The position numbers and the translations under genes were made by a program. From positions 3,166,501 to 3,230,500 of the forward strand of contig NC_008571.1 in NCBI RefSeq assembly GCF_000060345.1: a DNA stretch of 64,000 bases, given 5' to 3'. This document shows, piece by piece, positions 1-7,998 of this stretch. Origin of the DNA: Christiangramia forsetii KT0803. Its GTDB lineage: Bacteria; Bacteroidota; Bacteroidia; Flavobacteriales; Flavobacteriaceae. The notes beneath the pieces were generated by a model. The model worked only from the letters and a program-made list of their open reading frames with translations, searched no databases and was not told where the DNA came from. The stretch's first letter is position 1; each line of letters starts with the position of its first letter.

Positions 1-559
1 GCAGCAAAATATCATTGTTCTGAAGTAACAGCTTTGCTAATTCAATCCTCATTCTCCAACCACCGGAGAACGTCTCTGTAAGCTTATCGAAATCACCTCT
101 ATCAAACCCAAGACCCTGAAGTACTTTTTCGGTCTCTCCTTCATAATTATATCCTCCAATGATCTCGTATTGATGGGTAATCTCACTAAGATCTTGTATT
201 AGGTCATTGTAAGATTCACTTTCATAATCTGTTCTGGTAGCCAGTTGCTCATTGATCACCGCCATCTTAGCTTCAAGCTTTTTAATTTCCTCAAAAGCCT
301 GATGAGCTTCGTCAATGACCGTTCTTCCTTTTTCAAAATCAAGATCCTGCTTTAGAAACCCAATTCTGAGCTCTTTCTCCTTGGCGATCTGCCCGGAATC
401 ATATTCCTGTTCTCCGGAAATAATCTTCAATAAGGTAGATTTTCCCGCACCATTTTTTCCTATAAGACCAACTCTGTCACCGGCACCAAGCCTGAAACTT
501 ACCCCCTTAAAGAGATATTCACCCTGAAAAGAAACCGAAAGATTATGAATATTAAGCAT
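1..559 (-). CDS. ABC-F family ATP-binding protein, N-terminal part (gene runs off the window)
   Basis: This is the first 186 residues of a soluble ABC ATPase of the ABC-F type, which has two ATPase domains in one chain and no membrane domain. The Walker A motif GKNGAGKST is at residues 34-42 and the signature SGGWRMR near residue 165; the Trp after SGG is usual for ABC-F proteins. The charged segment between them (EEIKKLEAKMAVINEQL) is an arm-like insert. The start MLNIHNLSVSF is the usual N-terminus of the family. The second domain and the stop codon lie beyond base 1. Family members act on the ribosome in translation or antibiotic protection; which member this is cannot be told from half a protein. 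It is divergent from the DUF983 gene. Confidence 0.9.
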   Translation of the reverse strand, partial: MLNIHNLSVSFQGEYLFKGVSFRLGAGDRVGLIGKNGAGKSTLLKIISGEQEYDSGQIAKEKELRIGFLKQDLDFEKGRTVIDEAHQAFEEIKKLEAKMAVINEQLATRTDYESESYNDLIQDLSEITHQYEIIGGYNYEGETEKVLQGLGFDRGDFDKLTETFSGGWRMRIELAKLLLQNNDILL

Positions 560-585
560 TAATGCATTTTTTTTGCAAAGATGCT

Positions 586-593
586 TAAATTTG
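586..593 (+). promoter_or_regulatory. Candidate -7 box TAAATTTG
   Basis: This matches the Bacteroidota -7 consensus TAnnTTTG. A start site about 6-7 bases downstream would be near base 600, which supports an internal start (609 or 612) for the DUF983 gene and not the earlier ATG at 573. No well-spaced -33 TTG is seen. Confidence 0.4.
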
Positions 594-608
594 CATTGCA
601 AAAAAAAT

Positions 609-998
609 ATGATGAGTCTTCTTAAGGGTACCAAGGTTTACAGCATTTTTACAGGCACATGTCCTGTATGTCAGGAAGAAAGCATGTACAGGCAAAATAA
701 CCCATATAAACTACGTGAAGTATTCGAGATGCATGAGCGTTGTAGCAATTGTGGTACTAAATATAAGATTGAACCGTCCTTCTTTTACGGTGCGATGTAT
801 GTTAGTTATGCTGTGGGAGTTGCTTTTTCTGTAGCAGCTTTTATAATCGCTTATGTTTTTCTAAATGCTACCCTGCTGGCGTCCTTTTTTACGATCGTGG
901 GAACATTGATTATTTTTATGCCTGTGATTATGCGGCTATCCCGTAATATCTGGATAAATTTTTTCTTTAGTTACAAAAAGAATTCGGGAAAAGCTTAA
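609..998 (+). CDS. DUF983 family membrane protein
   Basis: A small protein of about 129 residues that starts with two cysteine pairs (TCPVCQ and CSNCG) followed by two hydrophobic segments, the DUF983 layout. The CxxC pairs look like a metal-binding knuckle facing one side of the membrane; the function of the family is unknown. An upstream ATG at 573 would add 12 residues but lies before the likely transcription start, so I use the ATG at 609; the ATG at 612 is equally possible. The last four bases overlap the stop of the convergent oxidoreductase gene. Confidence 0.8.
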   Translation: MMSLLKGTKVYSIFTGTCPVCQEESMYRQNNPYKLREVFEMHERCSNCGTKYKIEPSFFYGAMYVSYAVGVAFSVAAFIIAYVFLNATLLASFFTIVGTLIIFMPVIMRLSRNIWINFFFSYKKNSGKA

Positions 999-2053
999 TT
1001 TGAATTATAGTGCTTTTTAGTAAAACGTTGCAGATTGATCTCCGGATCTAATGTTTTATTATCTTCGATATTTTTCAGCAAGGCGACTGCCATATTTGGC
1101 GCTATAAGCACTCCTCTACTTCCAAAACCATTACAGCAATACATATTTCCAATTTCGGGATGTGAACCTACCAGGGGCTTCCTATCAGACACAGCAGGAC
1201 GTATCCCTGCCACCTGATCTACCACTTCAAAATCACATATTATGATTTTATTTAATTCCTTCAGCAATTTTTCTTTGGCACCAATGGTAACTTCTGGTGT
1301 TTTATCCTGATTATCATAGGTTGCGCCCGCTTTATACAAATTATTTCCTAGAGGCATAAGGAACACTGAAGATTTTACAGCAAAATCAAGCTGAAGCTCT
1401 TCAGAATAAATGCTAATATATTCTCCTTTGTTTCCTCTGAGCGGTAAATAATTAAAAAACGGATTCTGTTTTAGCCCAAACCCTTCACAAAAAATAATGT
1501 TCCTGGCCTGAATATCTCCATATTCAAAATGACTATCATTGCACTTCAAAGCTGAATAATTAAAGCGTTTACTCTTAATTAACTTCTTCTCATTTAGATA
1601 GTCCCGATATTTATTCAATAGACTTTCAGTATCAATATTACCTGTTTTAAGAACCTTGCCTAAACCATATTCAGCCTTGAGATTAAGATTGGTGTTTTTT
1701 TGAATTTCAGGATCTAGAAAGGGAGCTAATTGAGGTCTATCCAGAGCAACAAACCAGTCATTTTGTTCTTCTACAGAATGAAATCTTCGATAGATATTCC
1801 ATTCATAAATTAACTTCGTATTTAATTTATGTTCCAGCTTTTTATAAAATGGAAGAGCTGTCTCCATCTGCTCTGCTGCATTCCACGCCGGGGTGAAACG
1901 TTTTAAAATAACCGGATTAAATATACCCCCGGCTACGTACGATGAGCTCTGTGAGTTATCCTCGAATACCACCAAAGATTTATTACGGTTCAAAAGTTCT
2001 TCTGAAACTGCCAGGCCACTTAGCCCCAGACCTACCACTATAAAATCCAACAT
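995..2053 (-). CDS. FAD-dependent oxidoreductase, DAO family
   Basis: The protein (352 residues) has an N-terminal dinucleotide-binding motif GLGLSG at residues 8-13 in a beta-alpha-beta context ending in VVFED, and a C-terminal segment CCNGFGSRGVLIAPNMA that resembles the FAD-binding end of glycine oxidase and D-amino-acid dehydrogenase proteins. It lacks a signal peptide, so it should be cytoplasmic. The DAO fold oxidises amines or amino acids; the substrate cannot be read from the sequence. It stands alone: its stop overlaps the convergent DUF983 gene by four bases and a terminator separates it from the gld block upstream. Confidence 0.8.
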   Translation of the reverse strand: MLDFIVVGLGLSGLAVSEELLNRNKSLVVFEDNSQSSSYVAGGIFNPVILKRFTPAWNAAEQMETALPFYKKLEHKLNTKLIYEWNIYRRFHSVEEQNDWFVALDRPQLAPFLDPEIQKNTNLNLKAEYGLGKVLKTGNIDTESLLNKYRDYLNEKKLIKSKRFNYSALKCNDSHFEYGDIQARNIIFCEGFGLKQNPFFNYLPLRGNKGEYISIYSEELQLDFAVKSSVFLMPLGNNLYKAGATYDNQDKTPEVTIGAKEKLLKELNKIIICDFEVVDQVAGIRPAVSDRKPLVGSHPEIGNMYCCNGFGSRGVLIAPNMAVALLKNIEDNKTLDPEINLQRFTKKHYNSN

Positions 2054-2096
2054 GGGTTAAAGATATTAAGGCTACTGAAGATTATCAAATAAGTAC

Positions 2097-2124
2097 AAAA
2101 AAAAAGACGCTCTAAAAGAGCGCC
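2097..2124 (-). terminator. Rho-independent terminator after gldN
   Basis: On the minus strand a GCGCTC/GAGCGt stem with loop TTTTA is followed by a run of about nine T. It lies 25 bases past the gldN stop and probably ends the gldKLMN transcript. Confidence 0.8.
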
Positions 2125-2148
2125 TTGATATTCTATTTTTATATGGAT

Positions 2149-3042
2149 TTAATAACTCCACATATCCTGTTCAAAATTCCTGATCTGTTCTTTTATACGT
2201 TGAGATTCCATTAGCTGCATAAAAGCATTATCGGCAATATACTCATCGATCTCGCGATCTCCCTGAACGTTATCTTCTTTATAGATGATCCCGTCAAATC
2301 TTCTGGAATTCAATAAATGGTCAAAAGAAATTACCTGTGAGGTATTACCGCCGGTAAAGACTTTCGCGTCATGCAGCACTTTTCTAGCATCTGGATACCA
2401 AACCCAGAATAATTCTACAAGATCAGTTTGACCTGAATCTATAAAGTTAACATCTGGTGCTACGGGAGCAATCCCTAACAATCGATATTTTAATTCAGCT
2501 AAACGCTTATCAAAATACCACATTCCACGAATATGATATTCAGCGATATCTGCAGCTCCAAGATCTCTTCGGTCTACAAATTGAGCATCTACTTCTTCAC
2601 CTGCATTATACTGTTCAATCCCAAGATCTGTAGTATCTACTTTAGATAAGGTTGCGCTGATGTCTTTAAGTGTACGCTTTTCCTTAAAATAAGAGTCTGC
2701 ATATACGTTTTCAATTTCACCTTGTTTGATCGCCCTTACCAGTACATCATAAAGGGATCTTCTACTAGAACCAATATTATTGGTATCAATTGGATAATAA
2801 AGTGGAAAATTCACTCTTTCATCAAGATCAATAATTTCCCAGGTTCCTTTAGACCAAAGAATATCACGATCTCCAACATAGCCGTATTCTAATGGTTTAT
2901 CCTCTTCATCTACCAAGGCCTGAGCTTCCGATTTCTTCCCAATTTCATCGGGTTTGTCGGCGTTCAGAATGTTTGCCTGACCGAAAGAAGAGACACCCAT
3001 CATCATCACAAAACCATATACAAAAATTTCTTTCAAGCTCAT
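2149..3042 (-). CDS. gldN: Gliding motility / type IX secretion protein GldN
   Basis: GldN (297 residues) is the periplasmic partner of the GldK ring in the type IX secretion system (T9SS). The N-terminus has a hydrophobic signal peptide ending near SSFGQA. The body has the family pattern of a WSKGTWEIIDLDERVN segment, an RRDLGAADIAEYHIRG segment and a C-terminal RNFEQDMWSY. It follows gldM after 11 bases, in the standard gene order gldK-gldL-gldM-gldN, so the four products should be made together. GldN and GldK form the outer-membrane-associated ring; GldL and GldM form the inner-membrane motor. Confidence 0.95.
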   Translation of the reverse strand: MSLKEIFVYGFVMMMGVSSFGQANILNADKPDEIGKKSEAQALVDEEDKPLEYGYVGDRDILWSKGTWEIIDLDERVNFPLYYPIDTNNIGSSRRSLYDVLVRAIKQGEIENVYADSYFKEKRTLKDISATLSKVDTTDLGIEQYNAGEEVDAQFVDRRDLGAADIAEYHIRGMWYFDKRLAELKYRLLGIAPVAPDVNFIDSGQTDLVELFWVWYPDARKVLHDAKVFTGGNTSQVISFDHLLNSRRFDGIIYKEDNVQGDREIDEYIADNAFMQLMESQRIKEQIRNFEQDMWSY

Positions 3043-3053
3043 TTTAAAAAAAT

Positions 3054-4595
3054 TTAGTTCGTAAGCTCTATCACTACAGGAGCTACTTTCTTAAGCTTAT
3101 AGCTAGAGTTTCCTGCAAGCGTAGCATTAATATCATAAATCTGAACTGACTCACCTCTACCTGCACGTCTCAACGCAGCTTTAGCTCTGTCATCTAACCT
3201 ACTTCCATTTACAATGATAGTTGGTTGTCCAGGTACTTTAAATTTAAAACTGGAAACGTTCAAGTTAAGATCGAAATCAAAATCTGGTAGATTTGCACCT
3301 ACAGTTGCAATTTCCAAACTGTTTCTTTGCATAGAAACAGCACCGTCTTCACCACGAATAGTTCCAACCGGTCTAGGAATATCCTTTACTCTAAATGTTT
3401 TCTTATCTGAGACAGATTTACCTCCAGGAAGCGTACCACTAACGCTAATAGTAACTTCTCTAGCCTGTAAAGTCGTAACATCCATCAAGTAATTTCCAGC
3501 TCCTCCGGCAGATCTCAACCCAGGGGCATTAGCACTTACATTGCTAACTCCAGGAATAGAAATCGTCATTGGGTTTTGAACTCCGCGATATACCACATTC
3601 ATTTTATCTGCAGAAATTACTGCCGAATTTGGTAGTGGAATAACGTTATAAGAATCAGAAATAGAAATGCTCTTTAATGAATCATTCTCCATATACTGAA
3701 GCTCTCCTGAAATCTTCTGTTCTCCAACATTTCCAGCAGGAAATTCTAACACTACCTGACCAGCCTGTGTATTTTCGATCTTCTTTCCGTTTATCACTAC
3801 ATTTTCAAATTGAAGTGTATTATCAAAACGACCTAGAACAACTTTTCCTGAAAAATTTTCCCCACTAAAAAAAGCGGGTTTGTCTGGAATAACAATTGCC
3901 TGATAGTTACTTAAGGATACATCACTTTGCAACTGACCTGAAAGCATGGAAGAAAGAATCTCACTTTCTGTGCTCTTTATATCGGCTTGCATCTGAGTTA
4001 ACTGCGTAATTGAAGCTACTAATGGAAATCCTTCAAAACGATATTTTAACCATGGCACTTTAGCCCCTTCTACATTCTCTGGTTCTGTTCCAAATTCCTT
4101 CTGCAGATTTACCTTTTGTGAGATAGTATTATATCCATCATCGAGAATTTCAGAAACACCGTTCCTGAATGTTTCTATCTGAGCTAAAAACTCTTCACCC
4201 CTAGGAGAAATTCTACCACTCTGGAAGAACATTTCATCCATCGCGCTAGATTGATCCATTGTTTCATAATTCTTAGGATCGTCTACAGAAGTTTTCAATT
4301 CATCTTTTACACCTTCTACGTAATTTGTAAAATTTGAAGACAATTCATGAATCTTATCAGCGTCTGCTTTAATGCTTGTGTATTTTGCCGGTTGCTCTTC
4401 AACTTTTGTAGCAAGACCAGCCATTAATGCATTATTCCTTTCCTCGTAATTTGCAGTAGAAGCAGTAAGCTTCTCATTCATTAATCCAAAAGCGGTAAGT
4501 ACCTCTTTGGACATATTTAGTGCCATCATGGCGATGAAAACCAGGTACATTAGGTTAATCATCTTCTGCCTTGGCGATTGTTTTCCGGATGCCAT
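3054..4595 (-). CDS. gldM: Gliding motility / type IX secretion motor protein GldM
   Basis: GldM (513 residues) spans the periplasm and couples the GldL proton channel to the outer-membrane GldK/GldN ring. A short charged N-terminus (KQSPRQKM) precedes a single membrane helix at about residues 12-32 (INLMYLVFIAMMALNMS), then a long periplasmic part with a helical segment followed by several beta-rich domains, as in known GldM structures. The usual length is about 510-520 residues. It is 50 bases downstream of gldL and 11 bases upstream of gldN. Confidence 0.95.
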   Translation of the reverse strand: MASGKQSPRQKMINLMYLVFIAMMALNMSKEVLTAFGLMNEKLTASTANYEERNNALMAGLATKVEEQPAKYTSIKADADKIHELSSNFTNYVEGVKDELKTSVDDPKNYETMDQSSAMDEMFFQSGRISPRGEEFLAQIETFRNGVSEILDDGYNTISQKVNLQKEFGTEPENVEGAKVPWLKYRFEGFPLVASITQLTQMQADIKSTESEILSSMLSGQLQSDVSLSNYQAIVIPDKPAFFSGENFSGKVVLGRFDNTLQFENVVINGKKIENTQAGQVVLEFPAGNVGEQKISGELQYMENDSLKSISISDSYNVIPLPNSAVISADKMNVVYRGVQNPMTISIPGVSNVSANAPGLRSAGGAGNYLMDVTTLQAREVTISVSGTLPGGKSVSDKKTFRVKDIPRPVGTIRGEDGAVSMQRNSLEIATVGANLPDFDFDLNLNVSSFKFKVPGQPTIIVNGSRLDDRAKAALRRAGRGESVQIYDINATLAGNSSYKLKKVAPVVIELTN

Positions 4596-4645
4596 GTCTA
4601 ATTAGTTATTTTGAAATTAATAAAACAGCTTAATTGAAAATTCAA

Positions 4646-5293
4646 TTAGACTCTTGGTTTTCCGTTCATTGCCGTTAACATTCCACCGTAAACATTATTT
4701 AACGATGCCATGTTATTTGCAAGTGAATCCATTTGCGTTTTTAGCTTCCCGGCATTATCAGCAACTTCCTGATTAACCTCTGCTTGCTTAGCGGCAGATT
4801 CTACCTGAGCTTTATAAATATTATTTAATGTTTCCATCTGAGCTGCGGCAACACTTAATTCTTCACTATACTTCTTTTGAGAAGCCATTGAATCTACAGT
4901 TGGGGCTATACCTTTAGCGGCTCCTTCAAAATTTCTAATACTATTTCCTAAAGAAGACATTAGGTTTGCATCTAGCTTAGCTTCTTTAAGCATTGCATCT
5001 AATTTCTTAGAAAGCATTCCATCAGCTTCATTTTCTTCTGCAATCACTGCATTTCTCTTTCTGCCTTCACCACCGGCAAGTTCAGGATATACTAACGCCC
5101 AATCCAAATCGTCATCTACAGGCTCAAATGCAGAATAAGCAAATACTAATGCTTCAACTACAAGTCCTAATATTAACATTGGATTTCCCCCAGGCCAGTG
5201 CATGATTTTAAATAGGGCTCCTAGAATAACCACGGATGCTCCCAGACCATACACCATATTGGTCACTTTTTTTGTTGATCTTGAATTTGCCAT
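4646..5293 (-). CDS. gldL: Gliding motility / type IX secretion motor protein GldL
   Basis: GldL (215 residues) is the cytoplasmic-membrane motor subunit powered by the proton gradient. Two membrane helices lie at about residues 14-33 and 38-58. The second contains an acidic residue inside the membrane (LGLVVEALVFAY), matching the glutamate thought to be essential for proton flow, and the first is followed by the KIMHWPGGNPM turn typical of the family. The C-terminal two thirds is a cytoplasmic helical region with many Asn, Gln and Ala. It sits between gldK and gldM. Confidence 0.95.
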   Translation of the reverse strand: MANSRSTKKVTNMVYGLGASVVILGALFKIMHWPGGNPMLILGLVVEALVFAYSAFEPVDDDLDWALVYPELAGGEGRKRNAVIAEENEADGMLSKKLDAMLKEAKLDANLMSSLGNSIRNFEGAAKGIAPTVDSMASQKKYSEELSVAAAQMETLNNIYKAQVESAAKQAEVNQEVADNAGKLKTQMDSLANNMASLNNVYGGMLTAMNGKPRV

Positions 5294-5353
5294 AACTCTA
5301 ATGTTTAGATTTTCTTAATTGATTTATTGATAGGTTTAAGTTCAAAATTTTAA

Positions 5354-6718
5354 TTATGGATTCTTTTGATTTAGGGTGACATCTGTTCCAAGATAATCCT
5401 GTACGGTTCTAAAACCAACGTAACTTCTTGCTGAATCCATATACTCATAATCCCTCGAGCTAACCTGAAGGAAGTAAGCAACATCTTTCCATGATCCTCC
5501 ACGCACAACTTTTCTTCTGTCTTCAGGATTGTTCACTGTTGGGTTCATTGTAGACATATATTCGTATGATCCCGGATCATAAGATGAATCTACCCATTCT
5601 GCCACGTTACCAGCCATATTATAAAGTCCGTAATCGTTTGGGTCGTAAGATTTTGCTTCTACTGTATATAAGGCCTGATCTGCAGCATAATCTCCCCGTA
5701 ATGGTTTGAAATTTGCCATAAAACAACCACGGTCGTTCAACGTATAAGGTCCACCCCAAGGATACGTAGCGCCTTCTAAACCACCTCTGGCAGCATATTC
5801 CCACTCTCCTTCCGTTGGGAGTCTATAAGTAGGTACGTTAGCATTTCCCTTTTCACGACGAAAGTCATTATGATATTTAGTTCTCCACTGAGTAAAAGCT
5901 CTGGCTTGTTTCCAGCTTACTCCAACTACAGGATAATCATCAAAAGCACTATGCCAGAAGTAATCATTGTGCATAGGCTCGTTGTATGAATAGTTGAAAT
6001 CTTTAATCCAAACTGTGGTATCAGGATAAATTGAAACTTCCTCAGTTTTTATGAAATTACTTCGTTTTCCCTGTGTTTTAGCAGCCGACTGAATATCCAT
6101 ATAAGAATATCTGAATTTCAGTTTCTTCACATCTATGGTACGTTGACCGTTATAAACCTCATCCATAGGGATATACATAGAGTCCATTACCTCAGCATAA
6201 TAAACATCTGGATAATCATTAGTATCCCAAACAATATCTATATCCTTATTCAATTTTCTATTTGCATAGTCATCGGTAGGACCACCCTGACCGTAAGAAT
6301 TAAGCATATACTCCTCATACGGCGTCATATTCCCTTCTTCAGCATCTGAAAAAGCATACTCTCCAATAGCATCATCTCCTGGAGTAGCCCCTTGTAATTC
6401 GGCCATTTTTGCCAGTTCAACGCGAACTATAGAATCCTTAACATAATCAACGAACTGCCTGTATTCAGAATTGGTGATTTCCGTTTCATCCATATAAAAA
6501 GAACGGACGGTAACCGTTTTTGGAGGTGCGTTTTTCTGCCCGGCTATATCATCATCAGATTTACCCATAACGAAGGCACCACCTGGAATTAATGTCATAC
6601 CATAAGGCTTCTCTGGATTCCACTTCTTTCCCTCTGCACCTACAAGCTGTCCACGATCGCCACCACCACAGCTCGAAAGCAAGGCTAGAACAGCAATGAG
6701 CGAAATATACTTCTTCAT
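5354..6718 (-). CDS. gldK: Gliding motility / type IX secretion lipoprotein GldK
   Basis: GldK (454 residues) is an outer-membrane lipoprotein of the T9SS core. The N-terminus MKKYISLIAVLALLSSCGGG carries a lipobox with the acylated Cys at residue 17. The body is a formylglycine-generating-enzyme-like (FGE-sulfatase) domain: MVLIPGG-type start (MTLIPGGAFVMG), WEYAARGG, NMAGNVAEWV and VVRGGSW are clear. The domain is structural here, as in other GldK proteins. It is the first gene of the block; a promoter candidate lies 37-67 bases upstream. Confidence 0.95.
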   Translation of the reverse strand: MKKYISLIAVLALLSSCGGGDRGQLVGAEGKKWNPEKPYGMTLIPGGAFVMGKSDDDIAGQKNAPPKTVTVRSFYMDETEITNSEYRQFVDYVKDSIVRVELAKMAELQGATPGDDAIGEYAFSDAEEGNMTPYEEYMLNSYGQGGPTDDYANRKLNKDIDIVWDTNDYPDVYYAEVMDSMYIPMDEVYNGQRTIDVKKLKFRYSYMDIQSAAKTQGKRSNFIKTEEVSIYPDTTVWIKDFNYSYNEPMHNDYFWHSAFDDYPVVGVSWKQARAFTQWRTKYHNDFRREKGNANVPTYRLPTEGEWEYAARGGLEGATYPWGGPYTLNDRGCFMANFKPLRGDYAADQALYTVEAKSYDPNDYGLYNMAGNVAEWVDSSYDPGSYEYMSTMNPTVNNPEDRRKVVRGGSWKDVAYFLQVSSRDYEYMDSARSYVGFRTVQDYLGTDVTLNQKNP

Positions 6719-6754
6719 AATTATCTTAGGTTAAGACATTTTGATTTACGGCAG

Positions 6755-6785
6755 TAAACCTATCTATTTATTTTTTAAAAAACAA
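6755..6785 (-). promoter_or_regulatory. Candidate promoter of gldKLMN
   Basis: On the minus strand TTG (6783-6785) is followed after 20 bases by TAGGTTTA (6755-6762), close to the Bacteroidota TTG / TAnnTTTG pattern. It lies in the 116-base gap between the arginase-like gene and gldK, so the gld block probably has its own start. Confidence 0.45.
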
Positions 6786-6834
6786 TATTTCAGATAAAAA
6801 TACAGTAAATCATCACAATGTCTGAATATAATTC

Positions 6835-7995
6835 TTAGACTTCGTTTTTTCTTTTGGCTTTATACCAGCGTTCTGGAATTACCTGATTGCACGCTTCAAG
6901 GTAATCTTCTTCGCTGCAAGGTAATAACGTATGCCGTTTTAATTTAGTATTAACAGTAGAGAGAAATGGAATTTCTATCCACCATCGCCCACTTACAGGA
7001 CTTTTAAAAAATACCAGCACCTCATCATCTATAGGCACCTGATACTTTATAAACTCTTTTTTTGCTGAAATAGTATTTTCATTAGTGCGATAATTTACAC
7101 CCTCAATAAAATACCAGATAATTTGAGAAACCAACATATTTGCAAGTTGCCCCAGATGACCCTGATATTCATAAACTCCAAAAGAAGATACTTTATCACT
7201 AATTCCAGCATACCGCGAAAGCGCACAGATCTCTCTCCCATTAAAACCATTGGGTGAATTAAAAAATTCTGTATTCGCTGATGAAGAATCTATCGCACCA
7301 AGATCCAGCCCAACCAGATTTGCATTCCTGAATATAGGCTCCATCAATGATATATCTGATGTTACTTCACCTAACCTATAGGCCTCAAAAAAGAGCCGTT
7401 CCATCAATTCAATTTCTTCCTGGGAATTGAAATAGGTTTGGTAGCCTATAGTTGAATAATTAAATAAATTATAAGGTTTGTCAACTACGATTTTTCCTAC
7501 ATAAGATTGACTGGAAATCATTTTTTCAGCATCGCCGAGATCAAATCTACTATCAATATTCACAAGATTAACCATCTGATCTAATTTATCATAGGCTCTA
7601 TACTGAGCATAAATAAGATCCTGACTTCCACCAATAATTACAGGTATAACATCCTGCTTAACTAGACTTTCAACGAGAGTTTGTACTGCGAAATACGTAT
7701 CCTCTACGGTTGCTCCCGGTTCAATATCACCAAGATCTGCTAATTTTAGCCTCCAATTTCCCGGATACAGACTATAAAACTGACTCCTAATTTGATAAAA
7801 ATCCGGAGACTCTGTCTTTCTTACTGCCATTCTATTTTCGCGAACACCAAAAATAGCCACATTCATCCCATCCATATCAGGAATTCCCGACTTTTCGGCA
7901 TGAATGCTTATTTGAGCTCCAATGGTTTGCTGATTTAAATGGCTAATCTCATCCAGCAAATCTTCATGAACCGGACTAAGAAAATCGAACTCCAT
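6835..7995 (-). CDS. Arginase/ureohydrolase-fold protein with degenerate metal site
   Basis: The protein (386 residues) has the ureohydrolase fold signature, as in arginase, agmatinase and formimidoylglutamase, but the metal ligands are changed. The first motif, normally GGxH, reads GGSQD (His to Gln). The DAHxD motif reads DSRFD (His to Arg). The SxDxD motif reads GLDLG (second Asp to Gly). Three of the six usual Mn ligands are therefore missing and hydrolysis is unlikely. The gene starts three bases after the topA stop, so the two are almost surely co-transcribed, and gldK follows 116 bases later. It may be a structural or regulatory pseudoenzyme; annotation as formimidoylglutamase would be misleading. 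Confidence 0.8.
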   Translation of the reverse strand: MEFDFLSPVHEDLLDEISHLNQQTIGAQISIHAEKSGIPDMDGMNVAIFGVRENRMAVRKTESPDFYQIRSQFYSLYPGNWRLKLADLGDIEPGATVEDTYFAVQTLVESLVKQDVIPVIIGGSQDLIYAQYRAYDKLDQMVNLVNIDSRFDLGDAEKMISSQSYVGKIVVDKPYNLFNYSTIGYQTYFNSQEEIELMERLFFEAYRLGEVTSDISLMEPIFRNANLVGLDLGAIDSSSANTEFFNSPNGFNGREICALSRYAGISDKVSSFGVYEYQGHLGQLANMLVSQIIWYFIEGVNYRTNENTISAKKEFIKYQVPIDDEVLVFFKSPVSGRWWIEIPFLSTVNTKLKRHTLLPCSEEDYLEACNQVIPERWYKAKRKNEV

Positions 7996-7998
7996 ATT

